A DNA stretch of 64,000 nucleotides from Flammula alnicola (Eukaryota; Basidiomycota; Agaricomycetes; Agaricales; Strophariaceae). The first letter of the stretch is position 1; each line of letters opens with the position of its first letter. Below are positions 1 to 11,333 of the stretch, piece after piece. Location of the stretch: NCBI GenBank assembly GCA_015499995.1, contig JADNRV010000079.1:1-64000 (forward strand), in the 5' to 3' direction. The notes under the pieces are model-generated. The model saw only the letters and a list, made by a program, of their open reading frames with translations, was not told the origin of the DNA and searched no databases. Both the position numbers and the translations under genes were made by a program.

Positions 1-966
1 GAGACGTAAATCGACCCTGGCCCTAGGGCAAAGCCGTAGCTCAGGTGTAAGCCGACCCTGGTGCCGTGTAAGACGCCCCTAAAAAAGGAGCAGCACCATA
101 TAGGAAGGCTCTCTGAGTGAGGGTCGACCGACTGGGCAGAGTTCGACGGATAAAGCTGGTCGTTAGTTGAGTAAGTGGGGTTCTAATCCCTGCCGAAATC
201 CTGAGGTTCGCGCCAATAGGGCTCCCCGCAAGGGGGGCCCTAAACTTCGTCAAAATTGACGATCCACTTGCTCTCGGTTGTACGTGTGGGGTGTATCCTC
301 AGACGTGCGACCATCTCTTTGGGTGCCCGAAGCTCCCGATGCTACCTCACAGGGCCCCGCACCTAGTGTGGGGTCTTGAGAAATTTTTGACTGACAACGT
401 TACGGCGTTTGCTTTCAACCGGCCCCCAGCCGGAGTCAGATGAGGGACTCTGGATGGGGGGTGATCCTAGGTGTCGTTGGGGCCTTGGCCCAAGAAGTGT
501 CTGCAGGTGTTTCCATTATGGTGCGATAAATCCCGCGAGGGCCGCAGCCGTGTTCGTTGCATGGCTTCGCTTGTGACTCTCTGAGTCTATTGCACGCATC
601 ATTTGGAGGACCCGCCATGGTGTAACGATAACGTCGAGTTTGCCAACGAAGTGGGGAGAGCCGGGCAAGCTCTGACTTCATCTGGGTGACCCCCCTGTCC
701 ACCCTTTTAATCCAAATCTACCTTATGCTCGGTAGCGTTAACAACGCCGCGCGTTTGTACTTCCTGGGCTGCGAGGTCCGTTATTTGGGCTTCAGGCTGC
801 TGTGCAGTCTCGCCCGCGTCGCGCTGCACGCTCCCCTGTGAGCGACCAATTTCTTTCTTCTGCATTGGGTATTGTAGCGTACTCGTTTGTATTAGTTAGA
901 GTCCGAGCTGCGTTCGAGTCTCGGAATATAAATTGTTGATTTTTTTTTAAAAAAAAAAAAAAAAAA
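1..966 (+). mobile_element. Chimeric retroelement, 3' part: non-LINE 5' module joined to LINE 3' end
   Basis: Bases 1-247 do not match LINE sequence. They contain direct words such as GTAAGCCGACCCTGG and a strong hairpin at about 223-246 (C-rich arm, GCAA loop, G-rich arm). From about 248 the sequence switches to the last RNase H-distal part of the LINE ORF2, then its 3' UTR, then an A-run at about 949-966. The same module/LINE architecture and the same GCAA hairpin recur in the element at 8983-12359, so this looks like a second member of that chimeric family. Its 5' end lies outside the window. It is inserted in a copia reverse transcriptase that resumes at 967. The chimeric family is my inference from the two junctions. 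Confidence 0.6.
248..440 (+). pseudogene. LINE ORF2 C-terminal fragment
   Basis: The translation matches the C-terminal zinc-knuckle-like tail of the LINE ORF2 at 1810-4513: a Cys-x-Cys-Gly, then His, then Cys pattern followed by a segment ending near PPAGVR, and a stop. It is a fragment only, with no RT or RNase H core, and is carried as part of the chimeric element. Confidence 0.7.
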
Positions 967-1098
967 GTGGATATACATGATGCAACCTGAAGGTTTTCAC
1001 CAAGGTGCACCTAACATGGTTTGTAGACTCTGAAAATCCCTCTATGGTCTCAAGCAGTCTGTGCGTCAATGGAATATCAAGTTGCATGCTGCTCTCAC
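967..1098 (+). pseudogene. Ty1/copia reverse transcriptase fragment (5' part)
   Basis: Read in one frame, this shows classic copia RT blocks: an IYMMQPEGF segment, then KSLYGLKQ and RQWNIKLHAAL. One in-frame TGA lies before KSLYGLKQ. The fragment ends at a LINE poly(T) tract (1099 on). Its continuation (GLVYIYSNGQ, VPIYIDD) is found 13 kb away and inverted at 14150-14447, which is the evidence for the inversion described in the findings. It differs from the intact copia at 49.2-54.8 kb. Confidence 0.75.
1085..1098 (+). repeat. LINE target-site duplication, left copy (inverted partner at 14434-14447)
   Basis: CATGCTGCTCTCAC directly precedes the LINE poly(T). Its reverse complement lies at 14434-14447, exactly at the 5'-truncated end of another LINE fragment. 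Both copies sit inside the same copia RT codons (HAAL), as expected for a target duplication later separated by inversion. Confidence 0.75.
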
Positions 1099-1809
1099 TT
1101 TTTTTTTTTTTTTTAAATCAACAATTTATATTCCAAAGCACGATCGCAGCTCGGACTCTAACTAATACAAACGAGTACGCTACAATACCCATCGCAAAAG
1201 AAAGAAATTGGTTGCTCGCATGGGAGCATGTGGCGCGCGCGAGACTGCGCAGCAGCCTGAGACCCAAATAACGGACCTCGCAGCCCAGGAAGTACAAACG
1301 CGCGGCATTGTTAACGCTACCGAGCATAAGGTAGATTTGGATTAAAAGGGTGGACAGGGGGGTCACCCAGATGTGAGAAGAGCCTGCCAGGCCCTCCCCA
1401 ATTAAATGGTAAAATCGACGTGGTCATAGCTAAACGAGGACCTAAGTCCAAGCCGCGGTCCACCAAGCCGGGTCCTAAACGATGTCACGGACGAGCCGCC
1501 CATAAGGGCCGACAAGCCAGATCTGGGACGACCAGACCCCGAGCCCCTTGCAGAACCCGTCGCTCCACCGAACAAACACTCACGCCCAGCTCTCCTCACT
1601 TCGTTGGCAAACTCGACGTTATCATTACACCATGGCAGGTCCTCCAGATGGTGTGTGCCATAGACTCAGAGAGTCACAAGCGAAGCCATGCAATGAACAT
1701 GGCTGCGGCCCTCGCGGGATTTATCGCACCAACCTAGAAACACCTGCGGGCACTAGGTCTTGGGCCAAGGCCCCAACCGCACCCAGGATTACCCCCCATC
1801 CAGAGTCCC

Positions 1810-4513
1810 TCATCCGACTCCGGCTTGGGGCCAGTTGAACGCAAACGCACTAGGGTTGTCGCTCAAAAATTTCTCAAGACCCCACACTAGGTGTGGGGTC
1901 CTGTGAGGTAGCATGTGCAACTTCTTGCACTTAAATAAATGGGCGCGCGTCTGAGGATAAACCCCACACATGCACCCAAGAGCCAATGGGTCGTCGATTT
2001 TGAACCGCTCGTAATACGAGCCGATCGGAGCATGATTCGTGATGACACGGCACATGCGGGCGAACAACTGAGAGTTGCGGCTGCCCACTTCAAGCCACGG
2101 CCCGCCACGAACAGGGGTCGGACGGAGAGGATTACCCTTTAGATCCTCTAACTCCAAGAAGTTGGAGCCAAGTAAGTTGGGAACCTCGTCGACCTCTGTC
2201 GACCAGGCACCCCGAGCTACAGTGTCGGCTTTGTTTTTTAGCCAGGCAACAGATAGAGGGGTATTCGGCATAACAGGTATGCCAGGAAACCCCCGAACGA
2301 GGTCGTGAGCCTCTTGATGAACGCTCCACTCCATATCAGAGGGAGACTCTGCAAAAACGACTTTACGGTTGCCACCACCCTGGAACCATCGTTCGAGTGT
2401 CCAACACACTATCAGAGACGAGCCCTGATGAGAGTGCGGGGAAGGATCAACGGCCATTCGAGCAGCATGCATCAAATCCGTGAAGATAACTATCCTGGTG
2501 ACATCTCCAAATGCTACCATTGCAGAGACGGCCACCGAGATGGCATCGAGCTCAGCGTCAGTGCTAATAGCTCGACCGGAAGAGTGACATCTGGCCAACA
2601 CCAGAGCACCCTGCCGTTTGATGACAATGCCGTTGGCGGCTTGCCAGGGCCCCGAGGGGACCGAGCCGTCGACACCGGCATATGCGGTTCCTGGCTCATC
2701 GTCACACTTTTCGATGAGTTTATCCAGCACGATTTTCCACGCAGCATCAGGGTCTTCAGCCCTGCTGATGCGGGGTTTAGCCATCCATGTAAACCGGCTT
2801 GCGTGCCGATCCATGAGACGATATCCAGGTCTGGCGTCTGGAGTAAAAGGCTCCAGTTCCTCCAGACCAGCGGGGTGGAACAATGCATTGCCCACAAGTC
2901 CGCCGCGCACCTTGTCACGGTGACGCTCGGTCATATTCTCCATAGCCATCCTATGAGGAGTGCCTTTTTTAAGTAAGGGCCCAGCCATGAATGACCAGAC
3001 CAGATGGGTGTCAGACAAGAGAGAAATCCGAGCAATTGCCCGAGAGTTCAACCTATCCAAAAGTAAATGCATGGGCAGAAGGCCGGCAAGGGCCTCGACG
3101 CCACGCGAGGGAGAGGTGCGCAAGCACCCAGTAATCCAGAGCCCAGCTTTACGCTGAACATTGGTGAGCTGAGCAATAAGGCCCTTATCACGGCCTTTGC
3201 GGAAATACCACATGCGGTAACCATAAGTAATTATGGGGATAATGCACGTGCGGTAGAGGAGGCGCTTAAGATGCAGCGGCAGCCCTCTGGTAGAAGACCC
3301 AAGCATTTTCATCGATACAACTGATGTAAATCCTTTGGTGGAATAATATCTCACATGCTCCTTGAAAGTGAGCTTGCGATCAAAGTAAAACCCAAGATAT
3401 CGCCAGAATGGCTTTGGCTTGAGCCACTTGCCCCCAGTGTAGGGTTCTTCACCCAAATCAATGGCAGGATTATAACCTGAAGCTGTGTTGTCGAAGTGAA
3501 AGATCTCCGACTTCGCATGCTCCAGAGCGAGAGCAAACTTGGTAAAAAGCTCAAATATAATCTTGTAAGCCTTGCGAAGGTTTACAACATTGGGATCGAG
3601 TCCGGTCTCCTGAGAAATTAGAGTACCATCATCCACATACGACAGAAGGTCGACCGCAAGATGAATCTCATGGCACCTCCTGTAGAAAAGACGCATGATA
3701 GGCGCCAAGTAAATAGCTGACAGGACAGGGGACAGGGCAGAGCCCTGACCCACACCCACATCTGCTTGCAAAGAGTCTGACAGAAAGGAGTTCCACGCAT
3801 ACTGCGTCTTCCTTTCTACCAGATAAGAGGTGAAAAACTTGACCACCAAAGGTGGAAAGCCAAGCTTCCGGAGAATGATCACAAGAACCTCATGATTAAG
3901 AGAAGGAAAGAACTGGGCAAGGTCAAAGGCGAGGACGCTAGTCCTCAACCCCTTCGCCCACCCAGCCCTCACCATGTGTGTCAAAAACAGACCCGCATCC
4001 TCGGTTGAGCGCCCCCTGATGCCCCCAACCTGATTCGGGTGAAATATATCCTGTCCGACAGCGTCGAACTGAATGCGGTTCGAGATCATTTTCTCGATGA
4101 GTTTCCCCACAGTGTTCAGAAGCACAATAGGCCTGAATGCCTTAGGGGTGGAATACGAGGGCTTGCTGGGTTTAGGGATAATAACCGACATAGACTCCTT
4201 GAAAGGAGACGGCCAATGCCCCACACGCATGCAGGCATTAGCAATCGAGATGAGGACCTCCACGGAGTGGGGGTCCCGACGCACAATCTTCTTCAAGTGG
4301 GACCAATTGACATGATCCGGACCTGGAGAGGAGAGACCGGAACACGCAGAAAGAGCTTCTGTGAGTTCCAGCGGGGAGAAAGGAGCCCATTCCCGAACAG
4401 GAAGTTGCGGGATGGACTCCAAGAGAACAGCATCATATGTTCTATCCAATGCCGAGTTGTACGTGCTACGCAGAGCATCCCACAAGGCAGGCAGATCATT
4501 GCAAGGCTCTCCA
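1810..4513 (-). pseudogene. LINE ORF2, reverse transcriptase and RNase H part
   Basis: This is open from the insertion junction to its stop. In order it shows an RT block with FRPIVLLN, the first catalytic Asp in AFDLAQFFPSLNH, a GQGSALSPVLS block, the YVDD active site, thumb sequence, then RNase H with GVDGS, the DAELDA acidic block and IFTDLMHA. It ends in a zinc-knuckle-like tail (CMCG, H, C). The open frame continues to 4830, but residues coded upstream of about 4522 are read-through of TIR element 1 and are not LINE protein. The missing N-terminal part lies at 5650-5958, 8276-8982 and 12376-12537. RT acts at the nicked target DNA in target-primed reverse transcription. Confidence 0.9.
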
Positions 4514-4522
4514 CGATATTGG

Positions 4523-5649
4523 AGGTCTTTACCCTCCCCCCCAGATTCCTGGTGGACTCCGGCTGGACTCCGGCGGAGTGGAACAGTCCATATGGAGTCC
4601 AGATGGACTATTTTTTGGCTGAGACCCCAGCCAAATTTTATTCCGGACTCCTGGTGGAGTCCAGATGGAGTCCGGACAAACTCCGGAGACTCCATGTGGA
4701 GTCCCTGGAGTCCACTGGTTTTATAGTGGAACAGGAGTCCCAGGAGTTCAGATGGAGTCCAACAGGAGTCCAGATGGTCCAACAGGAGTCTGGTGATTTC
4801 CTTTTTTGGAAATACTGTTATTTTTAGCAACCTGTATGAAAATTACATACTATTACATAAAATGACATCAAAGTGGCACTGTTGGATCTATTTGTAATCA
4901 ACAAATTCCATATTTAGCAAGTGCAATTTTCAAAAGACTCGCGTTCAGTCGAGTATTTTGTGTTTTTCTCACCAACCGAAACATCTATTAATAGGATTTT
5001 TGCATATTCAGGGTTTTGGAAGCAGGCTCTATAACTACCTTTTTTGGCAAAAAATTCCCACGGTACCTGGGACCAGCCAAATAAAGCAATATATCATGCT
5101 GACATAATCTGGGGCATGTGTATCTAGAATCTCCTTAAATTTCTGAATCTGATGGTACCCCACTTGACCCTGAATCTTGTGACTAATGTCACAAAATAGA
5201 TAGATATATTAGAGAAAAGGAGGTATATAGGGCGCTTTTTTTGCTCAGTTAGACAAGGTTCTCTGGTGTAGTGGTTAAATGGTTTGTTCTGATAGCTCTC
5301 TGGTAGCTCTGGGTTCAATTACTGTTTAATGCAAACTTTTTAGTGATATTTTTTTTCTGAGTTTTGTCTAAGTCCACCAGTTGAAGTTGCGTCATTTGTG
5401 GACTCCATATGGAGTCCATCCGGAGTTTATATGGAGTCCATGTGGATTCCACCGGACTCCATGTGGACTCCATGTGGACTCCACCAAACTCTATGTGGAG
5501 TCCAGGTGGAGTCCATATGGACTCCACTTCTTCATAGTGGACTCCACCAGACTCCATGTGGAGTCCATCAGGAGTCCATCTGGACTCCGTCAAGTTTATG
5601 CGGAGTCCGTGGAGTCCACCAGGAATAGGTGGAGGAGGGTAAAGTACTG
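4523..5649. mobile_element. TIR element 1, non-autonomous, with TGGACTCC subterminal arrays
   Basis: It is bounded by a 9-bp target duplication CGATATTGG (4514-4522 and 5650-5658) that interrupts the LINE ORF2. The left end reads AGGTCTTTACCCTCC and the right end, reverse-complemented, reads CAGTACTTTACCCTCC. Both continue into ATTCCTGGTGGACTCC. The inner flanks carry dozens of copies of TGGACTCC or GGAGTCCA in both orientations. No transposase ORF is present. A 9-bp duplication fits Mutator-like elements, but dense subterminal repeats also occur in other TIR superfamilies, so the superfamily is unassigned. Confidence 0.85.
5258..5330 (+). other. tRNA-like (SINE-like) sequence inside TIR element 1
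   Basis: An A-box-like TGGTGTAGTGG (5264-5274) and a partial B-box-like GGTTCAATT (5312-5320) are spaced as in a tRNA, followed by a T-rich stretch. It looks like a decayed tRNA-derived SINE head rather than a functional tRNA, since the B-box is degenerate and no clean acceptor stem is visible. Confidence 0.4.
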
Positions 5650-5958
5650 CGATATTGGATAGCCTCACTGGGAGGGAGCTTCCGTTGTTGGACCCAATTC
5701 ATTAGGTCCCACGGTTGCTTGTTAGTACCCGCGATCTCTCCGATGCGATCATCGAAGAAAACACGTTTTGTTTCTTGGACTATCTTCCGAAAAGATTTCC
5801 AATTCTCGGGGGAGCGATCCCCTCGAAACTTGAGCAAAGCGTCAGAGCACTCCTGGGACCACCAGGGCTTCGAACGTTTGGTAATAGAGGTCTCTTTAGC
5901 ATGGGCAGCCCACACCTCTGAGAAAATCCGCGCCACTTCTTGAGCCGCAGTCTCAATC
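5650..5958 (-). pseudogene. LINE ORF2, EN-RT linker segment between two insertions
   Basis: This minus-strand stretch codes for the ORF2 region between endonuclease and RT, with a recognisable segment near KPWWSQECSDALLKFRG. It is flanked by the target duplications of TIR element 2 (5950-5958) and TIR element 1 (5650-5658). Its reading frame joins the endonuclease part at 8276 and the RT part at 4522 once the insertions are ignored. Confidence 0.85.
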
Positions 5959-6257
5959 GAGGTCTTTACACTCCCCCACCTGTTCCACGTGGACTCCATG
6001 GACTCCACGGAATCCATGGACAATCCGTGGACTCCACGGAATCCATGGACAATCCGTGGACTTTTTACAATTTTTTTTCAGGTTTGATTTTGGTGAAAAC
6101 ACCTGCCAAATCGCAAATTTTAGTCCATGAAAAGTCCACGAAAAGTCCACACAATGTCCATTTTCAGTGTGGACTCCATGGACTATCTGTGGACAATGCC
6201 ATGGATTTTTGTGGACTTGCCCTTACTATATATTAATAATAATAGCCAAAAAATAAA

Positions 6258-6337
6258 ATGCCATACTCGAGACTTGAACCATTGACTTGGCATACACAAT
6301 GATTGCCGCGCTATAGACACCTACACCAACATGGCAT
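6258..6337 (-). other. tRNA-like sequence inside TIR element 2
   Basis: On the minus strand there is an A-box-like TGGTGTAGGTG (6319-6329) and a B-box-like GGTTCAAGTCTC (6269-6280). The 7-nt ends ATGCCAT and ATGGCAT are perfectly complementary, as an acceptor stem would be, and the span is 80 nt. The T-stem pairs poorly, so it is more likely a tRNA-derived SINE remnant than a working tRNA gene. Confidence 0.45.
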
Positions 6338-6554
6338 GTACAATATTTGAATTTCGACTATATATATACCGACTGACTCGGCAACTCGGCAACCGGCTAC
6401 CGAACGATGGTGACGCGGCTTCAATGTTGCCACATCACCGCTTGGTTGCTTCCCACCACCATCTGCCACCGTTCCACCACCATCTGCCTCCGCCGACAGC
6501 ACAGCCGCGGTGACAACAACAACAACAACAACAGCAACAACAACGGCGACACGC

Positions 6555-7105
6555 GGCGCGTGAGGGAAAATGCACCGCGGGGGGTATTGGATCCCAAGGG
6601 GAGACCCAAGAAATGGGAGACCCGTACGGTGCGTCGCGAACGACGAACCCCCCGACTGACGAACTAACCCCGTCCCCGTCCTCGCAGATTTGACGCGCCC
6701 CCGGGCACGGCAAACGACACCGACGACAGCAGGACACCCGCAAGACCACCACCGCCACGAATAACGACCAACGACACGACGCGGCGATGGACGCGACGAC
6801 AACGTGACCACAGAAGCGACCACAACGACCACGGAAGCGACCGCGACCATGACCACGACCACGCGACGAAGCGACGAAGCGACGACGACGGCGCGGATCT
6901 GCGAAACCGAGCAACAGGACGACGCGGCAACGCGGCGCATGAGGGACAAGCGCCGCCGGGGGTATTGGATACGCAGGGGGGACCCAGGAATGGGAGGCCC
7001 GCAAGGTACGTCGTAAACGACGACGCAACGACGGCGACGGCTAACCCCCCACTCCGTCCTCCGCAGATACGATGTGCCCGCCGGGCACCGAAACGACGCC
7101 GACGG
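6555..7105 (+). repeat. Direct repeat of ~150 bp (about 6555-6706 and 6937-7089) with intron-like signals
   Basis: The two copies share GGGGTATTGGAT, GACCCA, CGAACGACG or AAACGACG, and GCCCGGGCAC-type words in the same order. The first copy contains a GTGCGT, CTAAC and CTCGCAG succession resembling a small fungal intron. It may be a gene fragment captured and duplicated inside TIR element 2, but no protein was recognised. Confidence 0.4.
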
Positions 7106-8284
7106 CGGCGTCGCACGTGACCGACCACCCCAACTACACCCGCCACGCGCCCGCCATGAGTGGCATGCGACGGCAATGGCAGTGGGAGCACGACATCGTG
7201 CTCCCATGTCGTTCTGGTGTCGGGTGAGCGGCCGCAACGACCGAGGCAACGACGAGGCTAGAGCGACCCAACCACGGACCCGACCGCGACACGACGACCG
7301 CGACACGACGACCAACCCGACCACGGACCCAAGCACGAAGCGACAACCACCCCGACGACGAGACCACCAACGCGACCACTACCCGACGACGGACCCGACC
7401 ACAACGTGAGCACCGACCCGATGACGAGACGACCACCGACCCAACCCACCAGGAGACCGACCCGACCACCGACCCGACCACCGACCTGACCATCACCTGA
7501 CCCGACCACCCAGGCGACGACAACGTGACCACCAGGCGACCACCACCCCGACCACGGCCGCGATGGCGACGACCACGGACCCGACCACGACACCACGACC
7601 ATCCCGACAACGAGATCACCAACCCGACGACGACCCGACGGCGGACCCAACCACAAGGCGACCACCGACGCGACCACAAGGCGACCACCTACCCGACGCC
7701 GATGCAACAACAAGGCGACCGCTGACCCGACGTGACAGGAGACCAAGCGACGACCGACATGATGACAGACCCGACCACGCCGCCATGCCTGATGCAACAA
7801 CCGATCTGACCTGACGACTGAACTGACCACGGAGGTGACAACAATGCGACCATACCTCAGTAGTGTACTGCATGTATTTTAATAGTTTTTTTTAATATCA
7901 TCAATTTATTAGATTGTACATTTGGTTATAATCCTGAGTCCACAAAAGTCCATGGACTCTCCGTGGACTTTCCGTGGACTTTCTGTGGACTTTGGTATTT
8001 GCAACTGAACTCTAAGTTGACCCTAAGTCCAAAGTCCACAGAAAGTCCACAGAAGTCCACAGACATGATATTTACTGCTAATTTCATGCTGTGGACTTTG
8101 TATGGACTTTGTGTGGACTTTGTGTGGACTTTGTGTGGACTGTCCATGGACATCCATGGACTAATTTTTCCAAAAGTAAGAAAAACACCATTAAGTTAAA
8201 AGTCCACGGATTGTCCATGGAATTCCATAGAGTCCATGGAGTCCATGTGGACAGGTGGGGGACTGTAAAGTACAGGTCTCAATC

Positions 8285-8966
8285 TGATCCTCGGTAGTCA
8301 TCGGGGCCCTTGGATCTATAGCCGCAAGCCCCGAAGTGATAGATTTAACGAAGGCCTCAACAGACTCCGTAGGAAGAGACATCCAAACTGCCCCGTCAGG
8401 GGCAGGCAGGATGTCCAGTGTAGTATAGATCGGAATATGATCCGATTTAAGCTGGATGTCCGGGCACCGGACAGTAGATTCGTTCACCACCTGATCGGGG
8501 GGAACAAAGGCCAGATCGATCACCGTGCTTCGTTTAATGCGATCTCTCAGAATATGTGTGGGCCCAGGATTGCCGAATGCGGCAAGCTCGAGCCCAAGGA
8601 TAGCCGCAGATTGCTGCAATGATAGGGCACATCCCTCTCGAGTGGAACCAGGGTCCCAGTCCGGAGAGTGCGCGTTGAAATCTCCCATCATCAAATGACA
8701 GCGGGGAAGATCACGATCGTGATCACGAAGCCAGTTAATAGCTCCATGATCGGAATCTGAATACATGTTCAGAAGGTAAAAGGAACTCTCACCCGATGAG
8801 AGCGAGAGTACCATGATGTCGGGATGATCAATAATATCCCTTTGTTGAGCTGGGCGATACCGGGCCAGCCTAGTCGAAACATAGGTCATGACCCGAGGTC
8901 GCTTGTCAGGGGTGGTGGGGCGCACCATGGCCAGCCAGTCTGGGTGGTTGGATGCGCCGACTACAT
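8285..8966 (-). pseudogene. LINE ORF2, endonuclease domain (main part)
   Basis: This minus-strand translation holds the APE-type endonuclease core: MMGDFNAHSPDWD with the catalytic Asp and Asn, and a C-terminal SDHIPI with the conserved Asp-His pair. It joins the N-terminal endonuclease piece at 12376-12537 across the chimeric insertion, and the linker at 5650-5958 across TIR element 2. The protein would nick target DNA to prime reverse transcription. Confidence 0.85.
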
Positions 8967-8980
8967 CTTCACCCTTTCTG

Positions 8981-8982
<2 letters not shown>
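8967..8982 (+). repeat. Target-site duplication of the chimeric retroelement, left copy
   Basis: CTTCACCCTTTCTGCT, directly followed by the poly(T) of the chimeric element. The identical 16-mer is at 12360-12375. Both copies lie in the LINE ORF2 endonuclease region. Confidence 0.9.
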
Positions 8983-9014
<32 letters not shown>

Positions 9015-9533
9015 ACAATTTGTATTCTGATGCACGATCGCAGTTCGGTCCCTAACTAATACAAACGAGTATGCTACAATACCCAAAGCAAAAGAAAGGA
9101 GTTGGTTGCTCGCAGGGGAGCATGCGGCGAGACTGCGCAGCAGCCTGAAACCCAAATAACGGACCTCGCAGCCCAGGAAATACAAATGCGCGGCGTTGTT
9201 AACGCTCGGTAGCGTAAGGTAGATATGGATTAAAAGGTGGACAGGGGGGTCACCCAGATGCGAGAAGAGCCTGCCAGGCCCTCCCTGATTAAATGGTAAA
9301 ATCGACGTGGTCATAGCTAAACGAGGACTGAAGTCCAAGCCGCCGTCCACCAAGCCGGGTCCGGAACAACACAGCGAACGACACGACCCCGAAGGGTAGA
9401 GCCGCCCTAACCTGGAACGACCAGGTCCTCCAGCCTCTCGGCCTTTGACTGCGCTGGACCATCACTCACGGGCAGTGAGTCACTTTGACCGCAGCGCCGC
9501 CCGCAAATGAGATTGCCCCCCATCCAGAGTCCC

Positions 9534-11333
9534 TCATCCGACTCCGGCTGGGGGCTGGTTGAAAGCAAACGCTGTAACGTTGTCAGTCAAAAATTTCTCA
9601 AGACCCCACACTAAGTGCGGGGCCCTGTGAGGTAGCATCAGGAGCTTAGGGCACCCAAAGAGATGATCGCGCGTCTGAGGATAAACCCCACACATGCAAC
9701 CGAGAACCAATGGATCGTCGATTTTGAACCGCTCATAGTACGAGCCGATCGGAGCATGATCCGTGATAGCACGGCACATGCAGGCAAACAACTGAGAGTT
9801 GCGACCGCCCACTTCAAGCCACGGCCCGCCGCGAATGGGGGTCAGACGGAGAGGATTACCCTTTAGATCCTCTAACTCCAAAAAATTGGAGCCAAGTAAA
9901 TTGGGAACCTCAATGACCTCTGTCAACCAGGCATCCCGCGCTACAGTGTCGGCTTTGTTCTTAAGCCAAGCGATAGATAGAGGGGTATTTGGTGCAACAG
10001 GTACACCTGGAAACCCCAGGACGAGGTCGTGAGCCTCTTGATGAACGCCCCACTCCATATCAGAGGGAGACTCTGCAAAAACGACTTTACAGTTGCCACC
10101 ACCCTGGAACCATCGTTCAAGTGTCCGACACACTATCAGAGATGAACCCTGATGAGAATGCAGGGAAGGATCAACGGCCATTCGAGCAGCATGCATCGAA
10201 TCCGTGAAAATGACTATCCTGGTGATGTCTCCAAATGCTACCATTGCAGAGACGGCCACCGAGATGGCATCGAGCTCAGCGTCAGTGCTAATAGCTCGTC
10301 CGGAAGAGTGACATCTGGCAAATACCAGAGCACCCTGCTATTTGATAACAATGCCGTTGGCGGCCTGCCAGGGCCCCGGAGGGACCGAGCCGTCAACACC
10401 AGCATATGCAGTTCCTGGCTCATCGTCACACTTTTCGATGAGTTTGTCCAGTACGATTTTCCACGCAGCATCAGGGTCTTCAGCCCTGCTGATATGGGGT
10501 TTAGCCATCCATCTAAATCGGCTAGAATGCCGATCCATTAGACGATATCCAGGCCTGGTGTCTAGAGCAAAAGGCTCCAGTTCCTCCAGACCAGCGGGGT
10601 GAAACAATGCATTGCCCACAAGTCCGCCTTGCAACTTTTCTTGTTGGCGCTCGGTAAAATTCTCAATCGCCATCCTGTGAGGAACGGCTTTCTTAAGTAG
10701 GGGTCCGGCCATAAATGACCGGACGGGATGTGTATCAGACAAGAGAGAAATCCGAGCAACTGCCCGACAGTTCAACCTGTCCAAAAGTAAGGGCATGGGC
10801 AGAAGGCCGGCAAGGGCCTCGACGCCATACGAGGGAGAAGTGCAGAAGCACCCAGTAATCCAAAGCCCAGCCTTGCGCTGAACGTTGGTAAGTTGCGCAA
10901 TAAGCCCCTTGTTTCGGGCCTTGCGGAAATACCACATGCGGTAACCATAAGTAATTATGGGGATAATGCACGTGCGGTAGAGGAGGCGCTTAAGATGCGG
11001 CGGCAGCCCTCTGGTAGAAGACCCAAGCATTTTCATCGAGACAACCAATGTAAATCCTTTGGTGGAATAATATCTCGCATGCTCCTTGAAGGTGAGCTTG
11101 TGATCAAAATAGAACCCAAGATATCGCCAGAAAGGCTTTGGCTTGAGCCATTTGCTGCCAGTGTAGGGTTCTTCACCCAAATCAATGGCGGGATTATAAA
11201 CCGAAGCCGTGTTATCAAAGTGAAAGATCTCCGACTTCGCGTGCTCCAGAGCGAGAGCAAACTTGGTAAAAAGCTCAAATATAATCTTGTAAGCCTTGCG
11301 GAGGTTTACAACGTTGGGATCGAGTCCGCGCAA
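9534..11333 (-). pseudogene. LINE ORF2 fragment (RT C-terminal part, RNase H) within the chimera
   Basis: Two overlapping frames together encode the RT thumb onward and the RNase H domain (GVDGS, DAELDA, IFTDSMHAARMA) plus the zinc-knuckle-like tail (CMCG, H, C). The YVDD active site is absent, so it cannot act as an RT. One frameshift separates the frames near 10340-10260. The sequence has clearly diverged from the LINE at 1810-4513, so the chimera took its 3' half from a different LINE copy. Confidence 0.8.

Larger units (their letters stand above)
5959..8275. mobile_element. TIR element 2, non-autonomous, with TGGACTCCATGG-type subterminal arrays
   Basis: The 9-bp target duplication is GTCTCAATC at 5950-5958 and 8276-8284. 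The ends are GAGGTCTTTACACTCCCCC on the left and, reverse-complemented, CTGTACTTTACAGTCCCCC on the right, each followed by CACCTGT and arrays of GTCCATGGA or GTGGACTT words. The middle (about 6340-7850) is GC-rich and low in complexity (runs of CGACGA and ACCCGACC) with one long direct repeat. The long frames seen there are compositional. No transposase is found. Confidence 0.85.

Noticed and set aside
4523..4830. N-terminal ~100 codons of the 1006-codon minus-strand frame ending at 1810
   Set aside because: They are read-through of the TIR element 1 arrays (repeated GGAGTCCA) and not part of the LINE protein.
6311..7830. Several long overlapping frames (up to 341 codons) on both strands
   Set aside because: GC-rich low-complexity repeats of CGACGA and ACCCGACC give open frames in all phases. 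No domain or splice structure was found.
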